Positions 43,681 to 55,519 of a stretch of 64,000 nt of DNA are shown piece by piece (position 1 is the stretch's first letter; the number at the start of each line of letters is the position of its first letter). A model generated the notes under the pieces. That model made no database searches. It worked only from the letters and a program-made list of their open reading frames with translations, and had not been told where the DNA came from. Position numbers and translations under genes: made by a program. Source of the DNA: Ciona intestinalis. Lineage: Eukaryota; Chordata; Ascidiacea; Phlebobranchia; Cionidae. The stretch covers positions 273,257 through 337,256 of the forward strand of contig NW_004190423.2 in assembly GCF_000224145.3 (NCBI RefSeq), read 5' to 3'.

Positions 43681-44474
43681 AAATCTCAACAATTTTCCGA
43701 CCGCTTCAGTGCAGACAAAATTAAAGGAAGGGATCACTCACTCGTTTAAAGCTCGCCCGGCAACCACAAGATTAATCTCCTGCTCACAATTTATCAATGC
43801 TTCCCTGGTGGTCCTTCAACAAAAATGGCGGACCAAGAAAAATCTCGAAAAAGGGAATTTTTAGTCGATTCGCCAAGTAATTTTAAGAGACATTTAATAA
43901 TATAACTTGTGTCGAATGAACTTTACACGCACGTTATTTCGATTGGTCAAAATTGTTTATCGAGGTTTGAACAACCTTTTTCGCGTTGCAATTGTTACGC
44001 TGGTATTCTAGAATTTATTAAAATGGCGGTGTGTGACGTAATAAACGGCCTTTTTAATTAAGAAACTTAAAATCTTTGTCGTCGGGCGTTGGAATTTTGT
44101 TTTCCTCGCGTTAATTAATAATTAACTACGAGTGTTAATTGCTAATTAAACGAATAACCTTTGCTGGTTTGAACATAAGAGAAAAAATGAGTAATTTGTT
44201 TAAAGTTGAATTTAAAAATTTGATGTTATATTTTTTATTCGTAAATTTCGGTTTGTTTTTGGCGGTAAAATGTCAGCTGTCAATCAAAACGCGTCATTGT
44301 TTTACGGAAGGTTTAGGTTCTTAAAATATTTGCGGACGGTTGGTGAGTGGGGTTGGTGTATTAATTAACTAGCAGGGCAATATCAATGTTTGTGGAAGCC
44401 TTATTCACATTAAGATGTCAATCAAGTGACGACGAGACGGTCGATGGAATTCGGTGATAAATGGATTATACTGG

Positions 44475-44660
44475 TGTGGTTTGGGGCAATATGGGACAAT
44501 GTTGGGGCAAGTTGGTACGCGGTTGGGGCAAGATGGTACTGGGTTGGGGTAAGTTGGTACGCGGTCAGGGGAAGACGGTACATAGCTTGGGTAAGATGGC
44601 GCATGTTTCATCTTACCCTACAGTGTGTAATATGTTGTGTAAAGAGGTAAGATGGTACAA
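44475..44660. repeat. Microsatellite built from the MITE terminal motif
   Basis: GGGGCAAGTTGGTACGCGGT, TGGGGCAAGATGGTACTGGG, GGGTAAGTTGGTACGCGG and so on: about eight degenerate 20-bp units, each containing GG(G/T)(T/C)AAGATGG, the same word that forms the MITE ends. Confidence 0.75.
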
Positions 44661-45320
44661 ATGTCTTCTAGAAGATAATTAAACGAATATACGTTTCAAA
44701 AATACGGTTGTTTTAAAACGATTCTATTATGACGTTTCAAAAAGCAGCGTGGCGCGAAAACGGCGAAAAAACGGAAAATATGAAACAGAATTAAACCATG
44801 ATTGTATTTCTTCAATAGAGCGTTATGTACAATATAGTAGTACGGTTCTTTGGGCGGGGACGAAAAAATTGCAGAATTATGACGCACTTGAACACTGCAT
44901 TACGTCATAAACGTTTTAAAATCGAGAGTATGATGACGTAACAAGAAACAAAGTGAAGACATGAGCGTGCACATAGAGACAAGATAGTTTTAATAGAAAT
45001 CTTATATACATTGCCTAAATAGGGGAAGATTGAATTAGAGAAAGTATTTTTAAAAAAATTATCAAAAAAAAATATTTTTTTAAGTGCGCTAAGAATTTTT
45101 GAAGTTTTTGTACGCGAAATTCACAAGCACTCAAGACGTAAAGGATTTGCGGGTGAAGCAATGCGAGTGAATCAGTGTGAAGATTAATTCACGAAAAACA
45201 ATTGACACAAAAGCAAAGAAACAGCGAAACTTCAGAAAAAAAAATTGAAAAAAATAGAAAAGTTATCATGGGCCTAAAAACATGATGCAGCATTTATTTT
45301 GAAACCTGCGCAGTCATCAT

Positions 45321-45326
45321 TTTATT
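45321..45326 (-). terminator. Polyadenylation signal, GATA4/5/6
   Basis: AATAAA on the minus strand, about 200 bases after the stop codon. A second AATAAA is at 45293-45298. Confidence 0.5.
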
Positions 45327-45526
45327 TGATGACGTATAGTGTCAAGATTTTGTAAAAAAAAAATTCAATTTTGTGTAAATTTTGGAAAACTTGTTTTGTT
45401 TTTTTTTTGCGACAAAAATTTGGCAGTTACGTTCAGACAGATGATTGGTGCAGAGGTGTCACGTGTTAATTCACGTGACTAGCAGCTTTCCGGGTACCGT
45501 TAACCAATGACGTCACGATTGGATTA

Positions 45527-46282
45527 TTATATCACTTCAGGTTTAACATAGGGGGACCGGTGTGAAGGGTAGCGAGCGTAGGGGTGGTATTGCCGGAAGT
45601 GACGATTCTGGGACACTGACGCAGCAGAACCGTTAGAATATAAAGCAGCTAAACTTTCAGAATCAAAACCCTGGTTTTCCGGGAAGGATTCGGCAGGAAG
45701 TGACGTATACCTCGCGTTATAATACTTGGGGTCGCCTGTTACATAATTACCAGGGTATTGGCCCGATATGTCTTGTTTCTTCTCGAACACTTCCGGGTTC
45801 TCAGGATCAAATCTTCCCATAGGGCTAAAACCACCAGATTCTGGTGATGATCTCATTTCCGGTCCACGGCCGATGCTTCCGGCTGTAGTGTTAGCGCGGG
45901 GATTCCCAATTCCCGAGTCTGGGGAAGACCCCACTCCGATAACGGGGTGTGATTCAACGAATGGTGACGTAGTATTTCGTTCTGACGTAGAGGCTGACGT
46001 CACGAGGCTGTTGTCCAATAGCGAAGCCGATAGAACGTTGTGGCCGGAGATGGCGCTGTCGTTGGCGGAGGCGAAACTTTGGGTCTGGTAGTCGTATCTT
46101 TGCGGGGATTCGGGAACGTTGTTTCCCGCAGAGTGTTGCTTTTCGGTCTCGATGTCGTTCGAGACGCCGCTGTCCGCTGACGAAGTTTTTCGTTGTTTCT
46201 GACCTTTTACTTTGCCCTGACCTTTAGGTTTCCGCTTACGAGTTTGGATACTGTCTTTCTTCATTGTTCTTGGTCGAGGAAC
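45527..46282 (-). CDS. Gata4/5/6: GATA4/5/6 last exon (basic tail and C-terminal region)
   Basis: Starts after TTTTAACAG with [20 protein letters not shown], the basic arm after the C-finger that contacts the minor groove and acts as a nuclear signal. About 230 Ser/Pro/Gly-rich residues follow without a known domain, rich in SSPDSG-type phosphorylatable motifs, ending YVKPEVI. Confidence 0.92.
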   Translation of the reverse strand, partial: VPRPRTMKKDSIQTRKRKPKGQGKVKGQKQRKTSSADSGVSNDIETEKQHSAGNNVPESPQRYDYQTQSFASANDSAISGHNVLSASLLDNSLVTSASTSERNTTSPFVESHPVIGVGSSPDSGIGNPRANTTAGSIGRGPEMRSSPESGGFSPMGRFDPENPEVFEKKQDISGQYPGNYVTGDPKYYNARYTSLPAESFPENQGFDSESLAALYSNGSAASVSQNRHFRQYHPYARYPSHRSPYVKPEVI

Positions 46283-49200
46283 CTGTTAAAATATCATATC
46301 GACCGGTTAAGCGAGCGAATACATTTCTATCTGGAAAGTGTCTTTTTTTATAAAGTATAGCACGCCGTGGACCTAAGATTTGGGCCAAATTTGGACTATA
46401 TTACCCCAATGTATAAAACTAGCAAATACATTCGACACTTACAAGTTTATTCTATGCCTATAAAAGCTTATAATTACCAAACGTTTCGTAACTTAGTCGT
46501 ACGTTATCCTAATATTTCACGCTAACGCAAAGTAGCCGGGCCAAAATGTCTCATATATTTACAAAGTATATGTTCGCCATCTTACCCCGTGTAACTTCTG
46601 GTAGAGACCACACGCGTTACACACCGGGTTTCCGTCCGGACTTCTACGCCACAATGTTGTAACGGTTGTGCTACAGTTGGAACATACTTGTCGTCTACAT
46701 GTTGCCTACGGATGAATCATCGATATTATTTACTATGTTGGAATACAAGGTTAGTCATGCTGTGTATATAGAACTATGGGTTCCTTATGTTATATATGGA
46801 CGGTTTGTTGTGATAGTTGTTTTGGACCTCATGCTTGCTGTCGAGTTATGAAATGGATGTCTTCTTATACACCAAACACACATGGTGTATTCATACACCT
46901 CATGCCCACTGTCGAGTTATAACATGGGTGTCTTCTTATACACCAAACACACATGGTGTACTCATACACCTCATGTTCACTGTCGAGTTATAACATGGAT
47001 GTCTACTTATACACCAAACACACATGGTGTACTCATACACCTCATGTTCACTGTCAAGTTATAACATGGGTGTCTTCTTATATACACCAAACACATTGTG
47101 TATTTATACACCTCATGCTCACTGTCGAGTTATAACATGGGTATCTTCTTATACACCAGACACACATGGTGTATTCATACACCTCATGCTCACTGTCGAG
47201 TTATAACATGGGTGTCTTCTTATACACTAGACACACATAGTGTATTCATACACCTCATGCTCACTGTCGAGTTATAACATGGGTGTCTTCTTATACACCA
47301 GACACACATGGTGTATTCATACACCTCATGCTCACTGTCAAGCTATAACATGGATGTCTTCTTATACACCAAACACACATGGTGTATTCAAACACCTCAT
47401 GCTCACTGTCAATATTAAACAGTTGTTACATTACGTACCAGTTTTCCTTTAGACTTGACAGGTGCCCGCATATAGCTACCACTCCTACACGCGCCACACG
47501 TGCTGCACAGAAAGTGTCCTGAGGCGTCTCGGCGCCACGACGTGGCCGAGATGGCGCCACAGTTCACGCACTCACGTGGTTCACCTGGGAAATAGAAACA
47601 ACATTAATAATCCTTGTGATTTTTATATTTCAACTTCAAAAGATGTGAAGATAAGAATAAGCTTAATTTTGATTGATTAATATTTAGATCCAAGAACGTC
47701 ATAAGAAGATCGCGTTTGATATTCCAAGATTAAAGAGATTTTTTTAAGGACATTGGTATATGCATGCAACATCTGCTTTTGATAAAAGATAAAAGTTATT
47801 TTCAGCTTTAATACAATTTTTTTTTTTTTTTACAAAAATTGGCGAACGTTGTCCCAAAATTTAAATAATTGTATTGTCTTATAATTTGAACTTGTGTTAC
47901 GAACATGTTTTAATCTTTGTAAATGGCGCCGAAAATATTTATAAGAAAAAAACGGAAATTGAATATTAATTTAATTTAAACATATTGTAGGATGGGGGAA
48001 GATGGGACACCTTTGGCGCATAATATCTGAATATCCTGATCGTGTTTTAAACAATTAACAACAGTCTATAAGAGTCTTGAGGATACGACTTTATATTTCT
48101 TTGAATGTTCTTTGTTTACTACCAAATGGGACGAGAAAATAGAGTTAAAGTGTGTCCCAACTTCCCCCATCTTACTATATATTTCTTAATTCGCTAACTA
48201 AATGTAAAGTGTATAGCGTTAACTAAATGTATAGAAAACAAAAAGTGCAAAAAACAAAGAATTTTTTACAATGTTCTTGTTTTAAAGATGGCTAAAACAC
48301 GTGTTACAATTTTAAAAGTATTTTCTTATTTCAAGTATTTAACAATTTAACAAAATAATGTAGTTCAGTGTTCTGTAAATAGTTTTAAAATTTGCTGAGC
48401 CCGCGCAGGCTTTTAACGCCAGGTATTCAACAATTCGTTACCGAAGGAGACGTGGTAATTTCATTGTTCCGGTTTGAGTGGATTATACGANNNNNNNNNN
48501 NNNNNNNNNNNNNNNNNNNNNNNNNNNNNNNNNNNNNNNNCCACACGTGCTGCACAGAAAGTGTCCTGAGGCGTCTCGGCGCCACGACGTGGCCGAGATG
48601 GCGCCACAGTTCACGCACTCACGTGGTTCACCTGGGAAATAGAAACAACATTAATAATCCTTGTGATTTTTATATTTCAACTTCAAAAGATGTGAAGATA
48701 AGAATAAGCTTAATTTTGATTGATTAATATTTAGATCCAAGAACGTCATAAGAAGATCGCGTTTGATATTCCAAGATTAAAGAGATTTTTTTAAGGACAT
48801 TGGTATATGCATGCAACATCTGCTTTTGATAAAAGATAAAAGTTATTTTCAGCTTTAATACAATTTTTTTTTTTTTTTACAAAAATTGGCGAACGTTGTC
48901 CCAAAATTTAAATAATTGTATTGTCCTATAATTTGAACTTGTGTTACGAACATGTTTAATCTTTGTAAATGGCGCCGAAAATATTTATAAGAAAAAAACG
49001 GAAATTGAATATTAATTTAATTTAAACATATTGTAGGATGGGGGAAGATGGGACGCCTTTGACGCATAATATCTGAATATCCTGATCGTGTTTTAAACAG
49101 TTAACAACGGTCTGTGGAAGTCGTGAAGATACGGTTTTATAATTCTTTGAATGTTCTTTGTTTACTACCAAATGGGACGAGAAAATAGAGTTAAAGTGTG

Positions 49201-52200
49201 TCCCAACTTCCCCCATCTTACTATATATTTCTTAATTCGCTAACTAAATGTAAATAGTATAGCGTTAACTAAATGTATAGAAAACAAAAAGTGCAAAAAA
49301 CAAAGAATTTTTTACAATGTTCTTGTTTTAAAGATGGCTAAAACACGTGTTACAATTTTAAAAGTATTTTCTTATTTCAAGTATTTAACAATTTAACAAA
49401 ATAATTTAGTTCAGTGCTCTGTAAATAGTTTTAAAATTTGCTGAGCCCGCGCAGGCTTTTAACGCCAGGTATTCAACAATTCGTTACCGAAGGAGACGTG
49501 GTAATTTCATTGTTCCGGTTTGAGTGGATTATACGAATTATTATTCCACAGAAATTCGCCCTAAACTCACTCCCATTTGTTCCCATAACATGCCGCACAT
49601 TTTCACGGACACGCCGCAGTTTTTCACGCTGCTAGTGTTGCGCAATTGTTGTGCGGTTAAAAAAATGAAGTTGCAACAAAAAAAAATCTTTTTTTTATCA
49701 TAAAATTCAACAGATTTGAAATAGTGCATTTTTTTATTCGCAAAGAGTCAGATTTAAATTCGTTCTAAAACCATAATACGAGTTTCATCCCAAGTGTTTC
49801 GGTTTAAAAACTAAAACCATAAGCTTCATATAAGGTGTATGTTTGTATTGAAACCAAGAAAGCCATGTTTTATGTCACTATTTCTAACCATTTCTTTGTT
49901 CCACTGTTTCTATAAATATTAAAACAACGAAGAGAATTAGTAGCAAAACGACAGTCGATACATCCATCTGTTTATAATTACAAAGGTTTCCTATATAAAC
50001 GAGTTATATTATGTAACTATTTATTTATTTTCGCAATTTTAACCCTCTATCTATTCGCCTCTCGCAGATGATAAAAAATCCAGTGTAAAAAGGAAAAAAA
50101 GAATGAAATTGTCGCAAAACTGAAACATTTGTATCGTATATATCTGCTGTAATATGTAACTATTATTTGTTTCCGATTAACCGTTTTATTTCTCGTAGCT
50201 TCAACTCGTGAGAACGTTAAACACGACCACTTACATGTACAAGTCTACACTCCCACCCTGCGTGGGTTAAACCTGTTGAAAGCGTTTAATAAGAAATATG
50301 AATTTGCGGTGTTTCCCGGTAAGAAAAGAGCAGTGTTGCAAGATTAAAAATAGAAATATTCGTAAACACCTAACCGGAAACTGAAAATTAGGATAAATTT
50401 GACATTACTTATTTATTTATAATAGTAATTCTTGGAATACGATAGCGTAGGTCAAATTAATTGAAATCAGCAAAAAATACAAAATGGGAAAAATATAACT
50501 GAGAAATACCAGGCAGAACAATGGCTGCTCTATTTAAAAATATTTTTGTGTATATAAAAACGCGGGTTTTACGTTTTTTTAGCGAAAATTGGGCAACTTT
50601 TTACCTACATTTATCTCTTTAAATACGATACCGAAACCAAATTAAACAACAAAGAGAAATGAATAAACAACAAAACAACAGTCGTTAAAACACGCTATAA
50701 TAAAAACTACGGAAGTTAAAGCCTGGCCTCAAGCCCCCCCCCCATTTTCTATTTTATTTTTTTTAAACAGGACTTTTAAATTTGAACTCAAACCGATGAC
50801 GTCAACCAGGATGTGTAACAACAGGCCACTGTGACGTAACAGGAACGGGTTGTGCTTATTTATTTGCAAACAAGACCCATTCACCGTGTCAGCCAATAGG
50901 TCAACACGAGTAACCTAATTCGTGAACATAATTCAGTATATGTAATTCGCATAAAACGTTTATAATGTGTAGCGTTGCCTATGAGTTTTAAATAACTGAA
51001 ACTACACCATCCTCAGTGTTAGATGAGACACGAGAGCGTTAAAAGTATTGAAAACTCGCTTTTATATAAACGCCTTTTTATAAAATGGCAGATATAAAGA
51101 CCAGCTTGGTAATTGTAACACTCACTTTGTCTCATCTAACACTGAGGATGGTTAAAGTTGATTAACTGAAACTGCACCATCCTCAGTGTTAGATGAGACA
51201 AGTTTCTAGCTGGTCTTTATATAACACTCACTCTTGTCTCATCTACCACTGAGGATGGTGCAGTTTCAGTTAATCAACTTTAAAATATACAAAGATGTCG
51301 CCAAGTTTAAACATTTTGACATCTGGACACCACTTCAGTAAAAACTGCCAGTATTTCCGCGCGGAAGAGTTGTCAAAATAACGCCCTAACCCAACTTCCT
51401 AATTGTTATCATTTCTCGAACCCAAAACATTCTAAAACCCGGCTTGTGATTTGGTCAAAACAGCTGGGTTGTTATCGACAAATAGGAGTTAAGTATGACT
51501 TAAGTTGGGACTTATCTAAAGTTAGGTTGAGCAATTGGCAGGTCTGTTGCCGGCTGTCTGAAGTTTATCATTAGTTGCTGAGTGCGGTTATATTCTTAGG
51601 TGAAATAATAAAGGATCATATCAAGTTTTAATATTAAATAGGCAGAGCATTGTTTCGAATTGTTGGAGTTAGAAAATGATTTATATTGCTATAAACCGAA
51701 AAAATATTTCCTGTTGGTTTTAAAATGACATGTTTTTAATGGTTAATAATAATCTTTATACCTGTATACGCCGTATTAATTCACATACGCGAAGAGATTT
51801 GGAATTAACATCTAATCAACAGTCGTTATAACACATAACTTAAATAAAAGTGACTTCTGGAACCATTCCTAGCCGAAGTTACCCATAAAAGGTTGCCTAT
51901 CCGAGACGAGCAAGTCTTTACAATAATTTACAAACGAGACTGTTTGAAATATAACGTCTAGAATTCCCCGATCCATCACTCTACATTGACAGTACAAGTT
52001 ACTACAAGTATTAAAAATACAGGCACTACGGTGGAAGCTTTACTTTCTCATAACCCTTAGCCCTTAACCGAATCCTAACTCCCAACTCGGATGAATCAAC
52101 AATTATCCATTCATTGGCTCCTACATTTCGATGTCGCTTGATGATATGTGTATGTTGTTCACTCCTATGCTTAGAGTTTAAAACCCCGGACATTTCAACA

Positions 52201-55200
52201 GCTGTTGTAGCTGGGCTTAACTCCCAATAACTTAGGGGTTTGCGGTTGATAGATGGTCGTTAAAGTCTCGCTTTATGTAACAACTGAAGCCGATATCGTG
52301 TCTAGTTTTAACGGCGTCCGTTGTAGAAATGTTCGAATCTATATGGGAAGTGTGGCAGTCCATGGGATCTGGGATTTGGACCAGACTTGGCCCATTGCCC
52401 CAACACCCAGTGTGCTACTATTTAGATATCACTAAGACAGTTTATGGACACTCAATTATGAAGATTTCATTTTATATTGGTTAGTTCTTACGCCATGCGA
52501 CCTGCGATTTTGTTCAGAGTTGGCCTATTAACCAATCATAAGAATAATACAAAATACATGATGCTAAAAGCATACAGACCTAGTAGGTGGTTAAACCGAA
52601 ACGCTTGAAATTTAAATATAAAGTTAAAATACTGACTTACCGTATTGGGGCATTCCGCTCATATAAGACGCTGGGTTCATTGACATCCCATAACCCACAC
52701 CGGGGTAATTTAGGGGGTTTTCTGCTGGGGCCCATAGGCCTGTGGGGTAACTGTAGCTGTTGGGTAAGCTGGGTGAATTAGAGGGAATTCCCCCGTTCGG
52801 GGCGAAGTCGCCTGGGTGTTGGGTGTAGCTGGTGGGTCCGAACGGGTATTGGGGGTTGGAGGGGTAACTTTGTGATGAATACCCCGTTTTCATGGGGTTA
52901 AGGGGTTGGGTTTGGGTCGTAGAATAGATTGGGTTTTCTGGTAAGGGTACGTATACTGGGGGTCGGGCTGTGACGTAATCAGACCGGGAGTAATCTGAGT
53001 TAGAGGTGGGTAGGACGGGTAAAGCTGTGAAGTTTGGTGTGCTTCCCATAATCGAGGGGTAACTGTCATGGGTCCTGGGGTAGTCGGAGTATTGGGTCGA
53101 ACACGTGACCTTTTTCTCGTTCCGGTCCAGCGCTTCCTCTTCGTTCGATTCGAAAGAGAAAGTTCGTCGTTCGCAGGATCCCGGGTTCGATTCCACGTCA
53201 TTTCCGGCCTCTCGTGACGCCGTAGCGTTATAGGCGCCCAAGTTTTGCTGTGTGACGTCACAAGCGGATCTCGGTGACCCGTTGTTATGACAACCGAACA
53301 GCATGCTTCCGTCATTTCCGCCGGCTGCCACTACGTCATCGGAAATCGGGGGCGAGTAAGTAGCAGTGGGTACTTCCCCATCGGTGCTACGGTAGGGGTA
53401 GTAGTAGGGAACCTCACTTGATGGGATGAATCTGGAACGCAAAGGATATTGGTTAAAAAAAAAGTTGTAAAATATCTTAGACTAGAAATGTCCTCAAAGT
53501 AAAAAATAAACATGTTTTAAGTTGTCGAATTATATAAAGTAGGTTAGGGTAACATGTTCTATCTTTTTATTTACTTTCATCAAATGCAGGAAAAACTGTA
53601 GGAAACACACGTTGAAAAGATGTGTGTCTCTTTCTTAAAATTTAGATTGGATAATACGTTGGGAAAAATGAAATTTTGAACACTACAAAAAAGATGACGT
53701 GTAGGAAATTCATTGAGATTTCCACCATTGTTGATATTAATGAGGTTAAACAACCATTTTGTTTCTGAAATTCTCTCAAGATTTGTTAGATTTCAATATA
53801 TATTACTTGAACCAACTTATAATAAAGTGTGTGTTTATCGAATGATATTTTCCCGCCTCTTCGTTCTTATCTCATAACAACAAGAAACGTATGTTAAGAT
53901 ATAGCTAACGTCTTTATAAAGTGAAGCCCCGACATTATTATAACGACTGTCGTTTCCCCACGCGAGAGTAAATAAGTTACATTCATTCATTCCGTCTTTC
54001 TCCGGTTTCAATTACAAATTCAAATTTAAACGCTATAAAACATTGAGTCGCCGATTCTAAACCTATTTATCCAAACTGAACTTTGTCGACCTTTGGTAAT
54101 TAGGAAACAAAACAAACTAAATCACGTCCGGTGTCGACCTAGGGATTCCAGGTTCAAATCCCTACTCGGCCTACAATTGTAATCCTAACATTAAACAATG
54201 GTTGTTTGTCTAGTTCATTATCGGGTATTGTGACGTCAGAATGGTACGTTTGTTACCACTCAATCTGACCGTTTGTGACATTTTCAGGTATTGTTTAAAT
54301 TTGTGCATTTCAGGTTTTATACATACCATGCTCACTGTCGGGTTAACACGTATATTGCGATGCGAAATAGTAAACTAATTCTGTGATTTTATGCCTTATC
54401 TATGAAAATAAATCATAACATCGTAAACTTTATTCTGCAAGAATACCAAGAGACGCGATAACCACAAAGTTTTGCCGTGGCCAATAACTTATTTACAGTA
54501 TGGAGTGTTTTGACTTGAACAACCACAGATCAAATTAAAACAACGCGAAAAAAATTGGGGTTGGACCGGAGACACAACTCAAAAACCTAAGAAAATTGTT
54601 TGGAATGGATAATATTTTACTGAACAATAAGCCGAGTGGCCACCGCAGTCAGCCGAAGTGCTGCAGAAGATAAATGGCGTCGACGTGAGCCCGGGATGTT
54701 CGGAATACGCGGGAAACGAATTATAAACGTTTCACACAAGCCGCGGGATGAGTTTTTAAAAAGCGCGATCTAAATTCTAATAAACTAAGATTTATTGCGT
54801 TTTATGGAATCTGGAATTCTGTAAAATTTTCGCTTCTCTGTTAGAGAGGAACTATAACAGCATAAAACTAGTATATCGGTGTTTGTTTCAGGAGAATTCT
54901 ATACCCCTATGTTATGTCGTTTATGTTGTAAATTCACCATTTACAAACAAGTCTCCCGATTAACTTATAGAAAAACTATATCAAATGGCGTGTCAGAATA
55001 AAATATTTTAGTATGAAGCCCAAAACAGCGAGTAAGAACGCGTTATGAATCCGCATTATTACCCACATTATTATAAACTGTGTGTAAAAAAATCTGTAAC
55101 GGTACAAGTATTGTATTAAAACACTGGTCAAATTAAATACTTGGTTCTAGCACACCATAATGTCCCATACTTCCTAACCGTGTTTTTAACAATTGCCTAA

Positions 55201-55519
55201 ACTATTTTAGAGTCGCGTTATTGGGGCGATTAAGGAGAATGAAAACATGAACCATCTTACCCCAACTTACTATACAAAAACATGGACTATCACTTCAACA
55301 TGGTATACATTTAATAAACACATAACCAATTTCAGTACATGCCAAACCCACTATATAATGTTGTTGTATAACGGAAAATTATGCAAACTAACACATGATA
55401 ACTTACTTGGCCGATTTTTCTGCGGGTTCTTCACTGGACTTCAAACCCCCTAAACTTGGGTATTCCCCATGGGAGCCTGGATTAGTGGAAAGTCCCACAG
55501 CGGGGTTAGGCATATACAT
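45527..55519 (-). CDS. Gata4/5/6: GATA-type zinc-finger transcription factor, GATA4/5/6 class
   Basis: Nuclear factor binding WGATAR sites; in chordates this class acts in endoderm, heart and early ectoderm. Coding exons, in gene order: 55407-55519, 52641-53431, 47435-47584, 46586-46686, 45527-46282; all phases agree and the product is 636 aa. The start MYM matches the MYQ-type start of GATA4/5/6. A Tyr/Pro/Ser-rich activation region follows. The N-finger has CVNC-X17-CSTC. The C-finger [30 protein letters not shown] is canonical. The basic tail [14 protein letters not shown] is of the 4/5/6 rather than the 1/2/3 type. The C-terminus is long and Ser-rich. The N-finger exon donor is uncertain: a GTAATG donor at 47429-47434 with a CAAG acceptor keeps phase. 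The N-finger exon lies in a segment present twice around a gap. In Ciona this would be Gata.a. Confidence 0.92.
46586..46686 (-). CDS. Gata4/5/6: GATA4/5/6 C-terminal zinc finger exon
   Basis: 33 codons plus two bases. CX2C-X17-CNAC spacing is intact with [19 protein letters not shown], and it ends KLHG at a GTAAGA donor. This is the finger that binds GATA DNA. It is too short and too interrupted to be found by ORF length. Confidence 0.92.
46862..47415 (-). repeat. 71-bp minisatellite, about eight units, between the two finger exons
   Basis: Units of CATGGGTGTCTTCTTATACA, CCAAACACACATGGTGTATT and CTCATGCTCACTGTCGAGTT. It fills nearly the whole intron between the N-finger and C-finger exons and ends about 20 bases from the N-finger exon donor. 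Confidence 0.95.
47435..47584 (-). CDS. Gata4/5/6: GATA4/5/6 N-terminal zinc finger exon, divergent
   Basis: After TTTCCCAG it reads [20 protein letters not shown], then [18 protein letters not shown] and [11 protein letters not shown]. The four cysteines and 17-residue loop are kept. The usual CNACGLYHKMNG is replaced by [12 protein letters not shown], and the linker to the next finger is about 21 residues instead of about 29. No stop or frameshift. Confidence 0.85.
47988..48182. mobile_element. GGGGTAAGA-family MITE, GATA intron (copy 1)
   Basis: Ends TGTAGGATGGGGGAAGATGG and CTTCCCCCATCTTACTATA. The allelic copy is at 49033-49230 in the duplicated segment and differs by several substitutions. 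Confidence 0.75.
48491..48540. other. Assembly gap (50 N) inside a 1-kb duplication
   Basis: Copy 1 (47494-48490) stops at GGATTATACGA and copy 2 begins at CCACACGTGCTGC, exactly the two ends of the repeated segment. Confidence 0.95.
48541..48631 (-). pseudogene. Second, gap-truncated copy of the GATA N-finger exon
   Basis: The same acceptor and the first 91 bases of the N-finger exon reappear 1047 bases further on, cut by the N gap at 48491-48540. The surrounding intron is duplicated too (47494-48490 and 48541-49536), with few differences. Most likely a second haplotype left in the assembly. Confidence 0.85.
50988..51288. mobile_element. Nested palindromic element, 46-bp TIRs
   Basis: GTTGATTAACTGAAACTGCA, CCATCCTCAGTGTTAGATGA at about 51155-51205 is answered by its inverse at about 51235-51285. 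A second pair (50990 and 51121-51151) carries the same word. Non-coding foldback in the GATA intron, probably one element inserted in another. Confidence 0.8.
52641..53431 (-). CDS. Gata4/5/6: GATA4/5/6 second coding exon (activation region)
   Basis: Acceptor TTGCGTTCCAG, phase 2, 263 codons, donor GTAAGT. It begins [20 protein letters not shown] and is rich in Tyr, Pro, Ser and Asn ([27 protein letters not shown]), typical of the N-terminal activation domain before the fingers. The reading frame continues a few codons 5' of the acceptor, but no ATG lies there, so the exon is internal. Confidence 0.9.
54140..54175 (+). repeat. tRNA T-arm-like fragment
   Basis: CCAGGTTCAAATCCCTACTC resembles a tRNA T-arm and 3' acceptor strand. 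No matching D-arm or anticodon arm was found upstream, so this is probably a SINE head remnant in the GATA intron. Confidence 0.35.
55407..55519 (-). CDS. Gata4/5/6: GATA4/5/6 first coding exon
   Basis: Begins [20 protein letters not shown] and ends EKSAK split 2+1 at a GTAAGT donor, matching the next exon. The first ATG (55517-55519) is chosen over the second (55511-55513) because GATA4/5/6 proteins start MY. AATTTTCCAAAG just upstream could be a splice acceptor, so a 5'UTR exon may exist. Confidence 0.8.

Noticed and set aside
46882..47452. Series of 60-70-codon frames starting every 71 bases
   Set aside because: Each is the same 71-bp minisatellite unit read from successive ATGs inside a GATA intron.
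53331..53513. Start of the long GATA exon as a translation start at 53442
   Set aside because: The codon there is TTG; a strong acceptor (TTGCGTTCCAG) and a phase-matched upstream exon show it is internal.
54140..54175. Possible tRNA gene
   Set aside because: Only the T-arm and 3' strand resemble a tRNA; the 5' half does not pair.
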